Assembly: GCA_037157565.1 (NCBI GenBank)
Contig: JAZHRO010000012.1
Location: 10,752,501-10,816,500, forward strand
Origin: Thalassia testudinum
Taxonomy: Eukaryota; Streptophyta; Magnoliopsida; Alismatales; Hydrocharitaceae
Length of the DNA stretch: 64,000 nt
Direction of reading: 5' to 3'
This document shows, one piece after another, positions 45,111 through 57,461 of the stretch. Below the pieces are notes generated by a model, which searched no databases, had not been told where the DNA came from, and saw nothing but the letters and a program-made list of their open reading frames with translations. The position numbers and the translations under genes were made by a program. The first letter of the stretch is position 1. Every line of letters begins with the position of its first letter.

Positions 45111-45736
45111 CCCCACCATCATCTACCTCCTCTCTACCTGTGCACTCCAGCAAGGGACTAGCGAGAAGGTGCTCTTCATTGAAGGCTGTATCATCTGAGC
45201 TTCTCTTCCTCATTGTGAAACATCCAACATGGAGGGTTGATTCATATAAGAAGGATAAATCTTCAAGAGCCACCAATGCCTTCATACGAACTACTTTAAT
45301 GGGATGTTCTTCAATCTGCCTCTTTGCCTTTAATATAATCATCACATTAAGCAACTTCATGATCCATCAACCCATAGAGCTCACAAAATCTGGTCAATCT
45401 CTCGTATTTTAAAGGGGACTTCAAAGATGTGTTATCAGGTAAAGGAACTTCAACTCCTTTAACTAAAGGAGAGGTCACTGATAATTCTATGCGAGAATGA
45501 ACAAAAAGACCCCCCTTTGAGACATTAACATCCACATCCTTAACCTCTCTAATCGATGAAGCAATCTCTATAACCGTTGCATGACTGCCCCATTCCACAG
45601 GAAGGTCATGTATTTGAACCCATAATAAGGTCGAATCCAATCTATAGTCTGAAGTTTTCGTGCATGGTTTTGCCATTGAAGTTAGAATCAACTCTCCATC
45701 GAAATGCCATGGTGCCTTATTCAAGACAATTCTCAT
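45030..45736 (-). pseudogene. LINE ORF1 fragment with DUF4283 and a damaged zinc knuckle
   Basis: The first part is the typical plant LINE ORF1 middle: LLWVQIHDLPVEW, IREVKDVDV, then KYERLTRFCELYGLMDHE, the region of the zf-CCHC_4 knuckle. One knuckle cysteine reads Tyr, and a stop follows four residues later. Reading continues in another frame from 45360 down. Both ends are truncated. It is on the same strand as the LINE at 1646-6165 and could be its 5' half, split off by the MULE (inference). Confidence 0.75.
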
Positions 45737-45749
45737 GTTTGTTAATGTT

Positions 45750-46042
45750 GAAGGATGTTAACCATTTGCCTGCGTTTGATAGGGGGATAGTGCTATTCTG
45801 GGATAGAATTAGAGTGGAATAAATATGCAAGGTGTTTAGTTGGTAGAATTGTAATGATTGGTGGGATTGTAATGATTGGTAGGATTGTTAATGATTGGTA
45901 TGTTGGTTTTGTAACAGAGGAGAAAGAGTCAGTGGGTTTTGATGTGATGGGAAGATAGAGTATATATAGGAAGAGAGAGGTCATCGTATCCCATGCACCC
46001 ACATCCTTAGCCTATTCCTAAACCCCCTACTATTTCCCTATT
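45750..46042. other. Possible MITE remnant with short tandem repeat
   Basis: A GGTGTTTAGTTGG motif at about 45830, resembling PIF/Harbinger MITE ends, is followed by three imperfect copies of a roughly 20-bp unit (ATTGGTRGGATTGTAATG, 45840-45900). A TATATATAGG tract is near 45960. No matching opposite end was found, so the class is a guess. Confidence 0.3.
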
Positions 46043-47168
46043 TGATGGGAACACCATCATGAGCCATAACTAGCTCAATTTAGTCATTATCAAGGAATAA
46101 ATGCTCCAACATAATTGCCAGAGAGCCATAGTTCATTGCATGATCATTTTAAGAGAAAGACAGGAAACTAGGGTTAAAACTGTAATTTTACCATCATATC
46201 TTAAATGTAGAACAACCATGGGTTTTCCAGGGGTAATTAAGGGTCAAATGGGCTTAAATATCCAACAAGTGGGTTAATACAGATGGAAAAGGGTTTTTAC
46301 GTGATTTAAGAATTAAATGACTTCTGAAATCCTAAAAATAGACCCACTTAGTTATTGGGGCTCTGGTCAGGATAAAATTCACCTAAATCCTCTAAAATTC
46401 ATAGAAAAATATTCTCTAGGGTTTGTTACCTTCAATTTGACCATCAAAACCCGTCTTGACCCAAAATAGTCTCAGACTGATATTTGCCCTAATTTAGGTT
46501 TTTGCATAAATTACCCAATCAAACTAGGTCAAAACCTAAATCGAACTTCACCATTGAATTCCATAGGTCAAAATTAGGTTTGTATCAAAATTTAGGCCCA
46601 ATCTGAGACTGTCTTAACCTAGTTTGCAATTTGGTTCTGTCTGATTCTTTTATATCACACATATGCCCTTAACTTTCAAAATCCATACAAAAAGGCCTGT
46701 AACTTTGTCATCGTTTTCACAAACAGGTCCCTGCCGCCATGAATCCTATTCCTACAAACTCCGATGACCTAAATTTGGCAAGATCTCCTTGATTTCTTGA
46801 CGAATCCTTCTCAGATTTGAAAGGGAAGTTCGTCAAGGAATTCCCTTCCTTTTGAGCCAATTCCCAAGCTCCCAAACTTTCCCAATCTCTCATGTGAACG
46901 CACGAGAGATTAGGGTATCTTAGGATTTCTTTCTCCGATGAGCTTTTCAAGCTTGGGAAGCTTGTTTCCCAGGCCCAAAACGTCATCTAGTGCCCTATAA
47001 AAGGACCTCTGTGGCCTTGTGCTTTTTTCGAGCAAGTTTTGGCCTGAGAAATCCTCCTCTACTCCATCTTCGGCTACCTTCGAACTTAGCTCCGGCAACT
47101 CCTCTCCCCTCTCCTCCTTCTGTCATCCAACCAACAAATTGGATGGCTGACTAGCTTCCCCTCATCCT
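46043..47168 (+). repeat. LTR I, truncated, same family as solo LTR E
   Basis: It starts TGATGGGAACACC, has a TATA box (CCCTATAAAAGG near 46995), and aligns with LTR E from its start to about 47168. There it switches abruptly into gag-pol B on the other strand. U5 is missing. No TSD or polypurine tract is seen at its left end. Confidence 0.7.
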
Positions 47169-50100
47169 CATGAACCTCTCTGTTCAAAGAGACTGGTTCA
47201 GGGAGCACATGGTCAACAAAGGGTTTGAGACGCTGTCCATTGACCTTGAAAATATTACCTATCTTTGGGTCAGAGATTTTGACAGCCCCATTAGGGAAAA
47301 TCCGCTCAATAACAAATGGGCCGCCCCATTTAAACCTGAGTTTACCGGGGAAAAGCTTCAATCAAGAATCGAAAAGCCAGACCTTCTGGTTCGACTCAAA
47401 GCTCTTACGTGAAATCATCTAGTCATGGAGAGCTTTGGTCCTTGCCTTGTAGATTCTGGCATTTTCATAAGCATCATTTCGAAGCTCCTCCAACTCAGAT
47501 AGTTGGAGTTTCCTGGTTTTCCCGACGAACTCAAGGTCCACATTACATTTCTTGATGGCCCAAAATGCCCGGTGTTCAAGTTCTACGGGTAGGTGACACG
47601 CCTTCCCAAATGCCAGATAGAACGAAGACATACTGATAGGTGTTTTGTACGCCGTACGGTAAGCCCAAAGAGCATCATCTAGCTTTTGGGTCCAATCCTT
47701 CCTATCAGGCCTAACGGTTTCTGCAAAATGTTCTTGATCTCCTGATTGGAGACCTCGGCCTATCCGTTCGTTTGAGGGTGGTAAGGTGTGGAAATCCGAT
47801 GGCTCACCCTGTATTTCCCTAGTAAATTTCAAAACTGGGCATGAGTGAAATGTGTACCACCATCACTGATAATTGCCCTAGTAACCCCGAACCGACTGAA
47901 GATATTTCGCTTCACAAAATCGATGACCACCTTGTGGTCATTGGTCCAGGTAGGAATTTCCTCAATCCACTTAGACACATAATCAACAACGACCAGAATA
48001 AACTGGTGTCCAAATGAAGGAGGGAAGGGTCCCATAAAGTCGATGCCCAAAATGTCGAACATTTTAACGGAAAGAATTGGGTTCAGGGGCATCATATCTC
48101 TCTTAACCATGTTCCCGAGTGTCTGGCATCGGGTGCATGACTTAGAGAATTCCTGGGCATCCTTAAATAATGATGGCCAATAGAATCCGAATTGCAAAAT
48201 TTTTGTGGCCATCTTTTTCCTGGAAAAGTGTCCACCACACGCGTATGTGTGACAGAACTAAAGTATGCTATGGAACTCGACTTCCGGGACGCATCGGCGA
48301 ATAATCTAATCTGTACCAATGCGGTATAGCTTGGGATCATCCCAAAAATAATATTTGTCCTCAGATACAAGTCTATCCCATTTTTTTCTGGTCCAATCCT
48401 TGGGGATTCGACCAATGGCCAAATAATTGACAATATCCGCAAACCAGGGGGTTTGGATTCTCGAGACTATGAGGATAGTTTCATCCAGAAAAGTATCACA
48501 GATCGAAACATCCGGATGAGGAGAATCAATTAGGATTCTCGAAAGGTGATCTGCCACTACATTTTGTGCCCCGCTTTATCCCTGATTTCAAGATCGAACT
48601 CTTGAAGCAGCAGAATCCAGCGAATAAGCCAGGGTTTGGCATCCTTTTTGGCCAAGAGATGTTTCAAGGCCGAGTGGTCGATATAGATGATGATGCGAGA
48701 ACCTAACAGATAAGCCCTAAATTTTTCTAAAGCGAAAACTACATCTAGCAATTCTTTTTCAGTAATGGTGTAATTCCTCTAGGCCTCATCCAGAGTTTTG
48801 CTAATGTAGTAAATCACAGAGGGCTTTTTCTCAATCTTTTGACCCAAGACAACCCCGATGGCATAATCAGATGCGTCAGCCATAATCTCAAATGGGGCTG
48901 TCCAGACCGGTGGTTGCAATACCGGGGCACAGGTGACGGCTGCTTTCAATAAATCAAATGCCTTACGACATGATTCATCAAACTCGAATGGCGTGTCTTT
49001 GGCCAAAAGGTTACTCAAGGGCCGAGAAACCTTCAAGAAATCCTTAATGAATCTTCTATAAAAACCTACATGCCTAAGGAAAGAGCGAATCTGTTTTATG
49101 GATGTGGGTGGAGGAAGTCTAGAGATAGCATCCACCTTAGCTCTATCAACTTCAATTCCCCAATTAGAAACCACGTGACCCAGGACGATGCCCTCCTGAG
49201 TCATAAAGTGGCTCTTTTCCCAGCTAAGGACCAGCCGTGTTTTGATGCATCTCTAAAGGATCAATTCCAGGTTAGCCAGGAAAGACTCAAAAGAACCTCC
49301 GAAAATGGAGAAATCATCCATGAACACCTCAAGACAATCTCCCACCATGTCAGAAAAGATGGCAATCATGCACCTATGAAAAGTTGTAGGTGCATTGCAA
49401 AGCTCGAACAACATTCTACGGAATCCAAATGTTCTGTAGGGACATGTGAAAGTTGTCTTTTCCTGGTCTTCAGGATGGATAGGGACTTGGTTATATCCTG
49501 AATAACCGTCTAGGAAGCAAAAATATTTTTGCCCAACTAACCTTTCGAGGATTTAATCGATGAATGGCAAGGGAAAGTGATCCTTTTTAGTGGAAGTGTT
49601 CAGCTTCCTATAGTCAATACAGACTCTCCAAGCAGAAGCTGAACGAGTGGTGAAGGTTTCCCCTTTCTCATTAGTCGTAACAGTTATTCCTGCCTTCTTG
49701 GGTACAATTTGAACGAGGCTAACCCATGGACTATCTGAGATTGGGTAAATAATCCTAGCAATGAGCCACATAATTATCTCAATCTTGACCACTTCTTGCA
49801 TATTCGGGTTTAGTCTCCTTTGCATTTCACGAGAAGGGCGGGATCCATCTTCCATGAAAATACGATGATTACAATAAGATGGCTCGATCCCCCTAAGGTC
49901 ATGGATGGTCCAACCAATTGCCTCCTTGTTGTTCTTAAGGACCTTAATCAACCTCAATTCTTGCTCCTTAGTCAAATCGGCACTAATAATCACAGGGAGC
50001 GTGTTTTCAAGTCCTAAGAACTCATATTTCAAATTTTTGGGCAATGGTTTTAATTCCAGCTGGGGTGGGTTTAGAATAGAAGGAAGGGAGGATGCTGATG

Positions 50101-52590
50101 AAGATTCATCAGGACGATCCAGTGGAAGAGGCTGGGAATGAACAAAATCAGCAGCCTCTTCAGGATGTGGCAGGTCTACCACGAAGGAGGGTTGTGGGTT
50201 GGGTTCGCTAAAGCTTATGGAATTCTTGAGTGCATTGATTTTCATACACGTCTCAAGATCCTGATCCTCTAGTTCCTCAATGAATCCGCAATCCTCAAAT
50301 CCTCTTATCACCTTAAAAATATCCGAAGTTAATTTCTTATCCCCAAAGGCGATCTCCATACTGTCGCTTTCACAGTTTATGTTGGCCTTGCCGGTAGCTA
50401 GGAATGGATGCCCCAGAATGATGGGTGTGTTCCTCAAATCATTAGGTACATCCATGTCGAGGACGAGGAAATCTATAGGAAAATAGAAATCCTTGACCTT
50501 GACAATTACATCCTCAATAACGTCTCTCGGTGTGGTGACCGATCGGTTCGCTAATTGTAGCGTTACTGAGGTTGGCCTGAGTTCACCTAACCCAAACTTC
50601 TCATAAATAGAAGTTGGGATTAGGTTGATGGATGCACCTAGGTCCAATAGTGCCCTATCAAAAGTGTATTCCCCAATAATGCATGAGATCAAGGGGGCAC
50701 CTGGATCTTTCTTCTTTTGAGGAAGGTGATGCAGGATTACAGAACTTACCTGCTCAGAGAGAATCACCTTCCTCGGAGTGGGTTCTCTCAGCTTACGCTT
50801 TTGGGTATACAGTTCTTTCAAGAGTTTAGCGTAAGCCGGGATGTGCTTAATAGCATTGAGGAGCGGAATATTGATCTCTACACTCTTGAATAAATTCAAA
50901 AGCTCCTCGTTGCTGTTTAGGGTTTTCTTCTTGGTTTTCAATAGGGCCTCAGGGAACGGGATATGGGTGGAATTTTCAATTTTCGGTCCCTGGGCCTTAT
51001 TGTCTTCTTTAGCTTCCTCCTTCTCTTTCTCAAGCTCCCTAGGATTTTGACGTCTAGAAGGTAATTCTAGGTTCTGGGTCTTATTCCCACTTCTCAAGGT
51101 GACAGAATTTGCAAAGGCATAAGGGTTTGGGTCTTGAGGTGGATTGGTGAAGATTTGAGGGCCTTGGTTGGTCATGTAACCAGAAGAGGAAGAAGAGGGA
51201 CCCTGCTCAACCACCTGAGCATGTGCGTGTGGGTCCCTTTGATTCCCGTACCCTTGGGCTCTATTGCCTTGATTTTGCACATCACGCAAGTTTTGTACGG
51301 GTTGAGATGGTAGGGATCTGGGTTGTCGAGTGTTTGCAATTAACCCGGATTGCAAGTTATCCAAGGATGTCTTCATTTGTTGCATAAGCTGAAGCATGAA
51401 CCCTTGCATTTCCACCATCTGTCGGTTCAAATCAGCCTGCCCCACGGATTGTTGGGCATTCCAAGATGGCTGGTTAATCGGTCTCGGGGGCAACTGGGTG
51501 TATACTTGATCCTGACCCATGGGTTTTTGAGATGCATAGTTGCTGGGTCGAGATTGGGTCTGTTGCCCCTGATTTTTCCAAGAGAAGTTAGGGTGGTTCT
51601 TCCATCCCGAGTTAAAAGTGTTGGAATATGGGTTGGACCTAACATTCTCCTGCATTGCATATGCATCCTCATAAAACGAGGATGAAGAGAAGGAAGGATC
51701 AGAGAAACTGGGATCAAAGGCCCCAGTTTGGAACCCATATGGTTCCGAGAAATCTTGGCTTATAGGTTGAGCCGAATCGAGTTGGTTCACGAATTCTCGC
51801 CCCGTGGGATCTCTTGAGGAATGGAATCCCGAATTTTGGGATTGAGTGGGTAAAGAAGTGTTTCCTAAATTCCCAGACATCCATTCTTCCATTTTCTTAG
51901 CAACCAAGTCCATTTTATCCAGTTTATTACAAATTAATTCCATGTCAAATGAATGAGAATCCTGGATCTCATTAGCACTTGACCTAGGTTGTTGGGATCG
52001 GTTGAATGCATCCATGGAGGCATGATTAATTGAGTTCTCGCTCATTTCCTCAAACAGGTCGTATGCGCTATCTGCATCCCTATTGAGGAAATTGCCTCCG
52101 CAGGAGGCATCCACATCCTTACAGAGTTGCTCAACCAATCTGTGATAGAAAATCTGCATGAGTTGCCATTTCAGCACCTCGTGGTGTGGACACTTCCTCA
52201 AAAGTTCCTGGAATCGCTCCCAGGAACCATGAAACGGTTCCCCCGGCCACTGGGCGAAAGTGGTAATTGCCCGTCACAAGGCATTGGTCCTTCCGATAGG
52301 GAAGAATTTCTTCAAGAAAGCCGACTTAAGAGCAGCCCAAGTTTCAATCGGCCTTCATATAGTCCGGTACCAATGTGCGGCCTTATCCTTGAGAGAGTGG
52401 GGGAAAAGCCTCATGATCATTTGCTCTTAGTTCACATTCCTTACTCTGGTGGTCTGAACCAACGTGGTTAGATCTTCCAGGTGCTGGAATGGGTCCTCCG
52501 AGCCAAGCCCATGAAAATGCTTAATCAAACTTAACGGCACCAAAATGGTCGTGCATGTTTCACCAAGATGTTCATCAATACATCTGATTG
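47169..52590 (-). pseudogene. Athila-type gag-pol B, decayed and inverted relative to its neighbours
   Basis: Order on the minus strand: gag core from about 52550 ([17 protein letters not shown], then RKCPHHEV), protease [11 protein letters not shown] near 50650, and reverse transcriptase with VFMDDFSIFG near 49320. RNase H has ADASDYAIGVVLGQ near 48880, and integrase has GIDFMGPFP and SDGGTHF near 48040-47860. An 882-codon frame is open at 52201-49553; downstream there are several stops and frame changes. The gag N-terminus is missing at 52590. The C-terminal stop is lost at 47168, where the frame runs into LTR I. Gag lacks a CCHC knuckle, as in element A. Confidence 0.9.
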
Positions 52591-52591
52591 A

Positions 52592-54561
52592 GTTTTCGCC
52601 CAGCTGGAGGCGTTAAACTCAGCATCTACCCCACATTCATCCATCACCTTATACATACTCGCTTTATACATAGCATGTTTTTCTTTTAAGCATATTTTTC
52701 TTGCATATTGCATACTGTCAGGTTGGTTGGTGCTAAACGTTAAAGTCAAGGAGCAATTCCAAGTGATTTCTACCCATTTACTCCCTGCTGTATTTATTTT
52801 CTTTTATATTCATGCATGAGGACATGCAAGAACTTAGGCATGGGGGGTAAATACGACAAAACTGAAAATTTTTATCCCAACATTTAGGAAAACCTCAGAG
52901 TTGCATGTCAAATGTACTTTAGGACCCTAAATGAAAGAACAATTGACTCCACCTCCAATGTTCGCATGGGAGCTAGAAATCGTCTGCAACAGCCACTTCC
53001 GACTAACTCGCTCACCTCTTGTTCTAAATTTAGGGTCAAGCTGAATGTAACCCGATAAGGGAAATTTCATGAAGTATGAATATAAGAGGTTACTTGTTTA
53101 TAGCATATATACATAGTGCATCCATGAATAAGATTATCTTATTAAGAGAATGCATTAGGGAATTTATCCTCTAGTTGATTCCTGTAATCTAGAATCTAGT
53201 ACAACTTTTTACACATAGGTAGAATTTGCAATGGATTCACGGTGAAGGCTGATAAACGTCTTTAGTCTGTTCAGAAGAAGCAATGCTTCTTCTCTTGAAC
53301 CCCTGGACAGTGTTTTGGGAGCCAAGCAGATTTCCTTCCAAAAATCCACCAAATAGTGTGAGATGAGAGTAGAGTGTACTGGTGCTCTAAGATTAGTACA
53401 AGGAATCCAGAATCCTAGATAATTAGGTAATGATACTCAGAGATAAGGCATAGTTTTCGCTCTTAGTTCTTGCGTATACATTTTGTGTGAATTTTGAGAG
53501 CCACCAAATAAGGCAAATACGCGGAGAGCGAGTTTTCATAAAACTAGGGCTAAGGTGGATGGTTATGACCATTCTTTACGAAATCCTCGGCTGAAGGAGG
53601 GTATTGATGTCAAGGTCAGAAATACACCATCCTATCCATCTCTCCCAGTGCCGTGAGTAGGCACTTCCACCGAATAAGCCACCCAATGTCTCTTGAGTAC
53701 CACCAATCCCTAATAATGCCTTCTCAATAAAGTTCATGGATGTGTGCTAGTTGTGTTGTGTTAAAAAAAAAAGTGAGAAAAAAATGATGATGAAAAGAAA
53801 GAAAAATTGAAAAAAATTAGAAAAGAAGAAAAAGCAAAGAAGAAAAGAGAGTGAATATTTAGTGTTTATTTCAGTTGCATTGAGGCAATACCACCAAATA
53901 AATTTAAGATCCACCAAATAAGGCCTTAACCTATCTTTCTGTGTTTCTGACCGCCCGAATACTGGCTGAGGAATTCTGACTTAGTGTTAGAGTTATGGGA
54001 ACTCAATTAAAGTGTTAATGCCAAGTGAGACCACCAAACACAGGTCATATGTGTGAATTTGGTGAGATTGTGAGCTCTAAGAGAAAAAAAAAGAGAGAAT
54101 GAATACAAAGGAACCAGAAGAGAGCATAGTTTTTCTCGTCTTTCTCTAAGTTGAGTTACGTAATAATTTGGGAATCTAGGTTCTAAAGTACTAATTTCTA
54201 TGTAGCACCAAGTAAGAGTAAGCCACCAAATATATAATCTCTACCTAAGCTTAAAGTCGGGTGGAATTCATAGAATATCTTGAATACCCCGAGGGAAGAA
54301 GTCCGCCTATTCCGCTAGAATTTTTACTAGGGGTCAAGTACAGGCTTTAGAGGTGAATTATTTTTTCACTTGAATCCGTTGCAAAAGCTACGTAGCTGCA
54401 CTTTCACGATTGTCTGGATTTCTAGAGCATAGGATGAAAACAAAAAGGAGAAAAATCTCTAGACATACACTTGATAAAATAATCAATCCCTTAGGGACCT
54501 TTGCTGTAAATAATTTAGTCTTTTATTTGCTAGGGACTAACAAGATTTAGGCATGGGGGTA
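52592..54561 (+). other. 3' non-coding region of element D with two polypurine blocks
   Basis: It opens with CGCCCAGCTGGAGGCG, the block that follows the pol stop in element A. The first polypurine block, CTTAGGCATGGGGGGTAA, is at 52833-52850, preceded by GAGGACATG. The second is at 54546-54561, directly before the LTR. Between them, CCACCAAATA or close variants occur at about 53346, 53501, 53891, 53911, 54032 and 54220. An A-rich tract lies at 53760-53860. No gene is present. Confidence 0.8.
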
Positions 54562-56761
54562 TGATTGTGCAGCAATCATAGGTCTTAATTGACCTAAATT
54601 AGGCTAGGACTTAGCATAAGTTAGGGTAATTCATGCATGCATAAGCATTATTTGCATCTTTACTGCTTTCTTTTAGCTATGCATAAAATAATGCTATAAT
54701 ATGCTGATTAGGTGCATTATGCCAATTACAGGTAATAAGCTGATTAGAAGGTAGATCTAAAGCTGGATCTAAAGCTGGATCAGAAGAATAAAGGATAACT
54801 GGTGCTGCAGCAGAGCTGGAGCGGAAGACTTAGATTAGATATAGAAGACAATAATGTAGGGGGTTGAGGTATATTATTCTATTTAAGTAGGAATAAAGCA
54901 GTAAATTATGAAGAACTTAAGACCATCCTAACCTTAGGATAGCCTAGAAGCTTCCCCAAGCCTTAGCCACCCTTAGAGTAGGTCATCGCACCCTAGGAAA
55001 CTTAAAACCCTAATTCCAGCCTCTATCTGGACGTCCAGATGAATTATAGGACTTCTAGAACTCTTAGCCAACTCCCGCACACCTTAAACCCACTTTTGCA
55101 GTGTTATTGGACATCCAGACACTTGGTCAGATGTCCAATTTCTGCAGAATACATAAGATAGAACCTACAATCTCTCCTGACTCTGATTGGATGTCCAAAC
55201 TTGAAGTTTGGACTTCTGATTTTTCACTATAAGACATCTGACAACTTTATTAGACGTCTGATACTGTCCTCCCATTCTTGTTTTGGAATTCAAGCCTTGA
55301 TCTTGGATTTCTAGGTCCCTAAACTTAATTCTAATCCCCTAGGAACCTAAATTAAGGTGCCCCAACCCTAGTACATCACCTCTAGACCTCCCTAAGGACC
55401 TAATTAGGTCCTCACTAAACCTAATTGACTTGGATCATGGCCAATCTCTTCAGTCTATTCAATTGGACTCATTGGGTCCAATTGAGCCCTGAACTCAGCA
55501 CACACTGTCTAATTGGACTTAGTGAGAGTCCAATTGACCTAGACCTAACTTAATTGAGTTATTTTACTCTCAATTAAGTTTTCACACACCCAATTAAACT
55601 TGTATTAAGTTTAATTACACTTTACCTTAGTGAATTAGGGTTTACAACCCTAATTTGAGACCTACCTTGACCTAAACCCGCTAGAACCTAACCTAATCAA
55701 CTTAGCCACCTAAGTTTCGACCCACACACACCCACACACACCATCCACATGAAAATACCTAGCCTAGAGTTCTCTAGAACTCTCTACCATGTGTTGTTGC
55801 CTTGGTTGCTAAAATTTGCAACCAAGAGCCATTCAATTTTTAGATCCACATTTGGTGGATCTAAAAACCACCAGCCATCCTCTCTCTCTCACTCTCCCAT
55901 GAGCTCCCACCATAGGCCTCTCTAGAGAATTCCATAATTCTCTAGAGAGCTTCCCTTAGGTCTATAAAAAGATCTCAGAGGTGGCACTTTGCACCCCATC
56001 CACTCTTAGTTCCATTTAGCTTAGTTTCATTCCACATCCACTCCACCTCCATGTCTACGAGTAGCTTCACCATGGCCACCACCACCTCCACGCCAAGATG
56101 CTGGATCACCTCTCCAACATCTCTCCAAGGGCTAGCCTAAGCACCATTGGTCGCCCCTCCTTCTCCTCTCAACCAACTCAAAGGCCATCAGAGCCACCTC
56201 CGAATGCCCTTATTTCTGCTAGATTAGATTATAGTCCTTCTTAGATTTACATTCTTTATTTACTGCTTAGTAGTGTAGCTCTATATTCTCCCCCAATGAT
56301 GCATGCATAATCCCCCTTTAGATTCATGTATGCGATCGTTTTCTGCTAGCTAGATTTGTATTTCCAAGCATTCCTCTTTAAGCTTTCCACGAGCTTAATG
56401 CTGTAGCCACCATCATGAATTGAATGAATGAAAATATTATATATATATATATCTATGTGTGAAAATCACCATGAGCTTATTGTAATATATTTTGTGTGAT
56501 TGAAGTTGCCTACTTTTAATTACTATCTTTTGGCAACTAGAATGTCATACATCAATACGTAAATCGCCATAAATCGACATGAGATTTTAAGCAAGTAGAG
56601 CGAAAGGGATCAATTTCAAATCTGCATTTCCATAAATGCCTGCCAGAGACGAACAACTGGGACTCAAGTCTCGTTATCTTTATAAATATTTTTGTTGATC
56701 GTATTACTCACTATACTACGATGCTTTTTCTAATCAAATACGCGCTCTACGGTTCCCAACA
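54562..56761 (+). repeat. 3' LTR of element D, about 2200 bp
   Basis: It starts TGATTGTGCAGC right after the polypurine tract, has a TATA box (GTCTATAAAAAGATC near 55962), and ends ...GGTTCCCAACA. U3 at 55020-55265 has a degenerate set of GGACGTCCAGA, GGACATCCAGAC and AGACGTCTGA words. Its start resembles LTRs F and G. The partner 5' LTR is not in place; the left side is the inverted gag-pol B. Confidence 0.8.
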
Positions 56762-57461
56762 ATGTGTGTGCACAAGGGTGCGCAACTTCTAGCCGTGAGG
56801 GGTGCGCAAGTGCTGCTGTGGGGTGGCTTGTTGGAGGTGGTGTGGTCACACGAGACATGCTAGGCACGCACAGGTCTGCGGCGAGGATGCAGTACGATGG
56901 CCACGCACTGTCACCGCATGGCCGATGGAGGTGGAGGTTGCGGTGGCATGGTGAACAAGCTCGCAAAGGTTCATAGTGTGCGCTTATTGGTTCACGGTGT
57001 GGTGGAGATAGAGGGATAGTCTTCGCCAGGGGGAAGAAGATGGATGGCGAGCGTCCTCTAACTGCTCTTCTTATTTGCAGTTTGTTGCTTCCGCCGAATG
57101 CTTCTCCAACCACCCGTGAAGGATGCAAGTGGTTGGAGCGGTAGAATCTGTCAGGCAACTTCTTCATCAGACGTCTTAAAAATGCAGATATCAGTAAGTT
57201 CCTGCTGGCGGTCCCAGACGTCCGTCATTTTCTCCAGACGTCTTATAGATGTAGAAATGGACGTCTAAACTCATGTACCTAGCTTGCATTCATCGAATGA
57301 ATTATATTATCATATCATATGTGGTTAAATGTAAAATTAATGCATAAAATTATATGCAGACTAAGGTAAATTATCATATATCTCCTAGTCAATTAACAAC
57401 TAAGAGCAAATAATTAAATAATACTTAGGCTAAATAATGGTCCATGAAAGTGGACTTATCA
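56762..57461 (-). repeat. LTR of element C, partial (U3)
   Basis: On the minus strand it starts TGATAAGTCC at 57461, right after the polypurine tract at 57479-57465. It carries CAGACGTCT-type words at 57168-57270 and is cut at 56761/56762 by LTR D. The 145-codon Pro/Arg-rich frame at 57167-56730 crosses this junction and is not a gene. Confidence 0.6.

Noticed and set aside
49070..49501. 143-codon plus-strand ORF
   Set aside because: It is the antisense shadow of the reverse transcriptase of gag-pol B.
56730..57167. 145-codon Pro/Arg-rich ORF on the minus strand
   Set aside because: It crosses the junction between LTR C and LTR D and has no recognisable domain.
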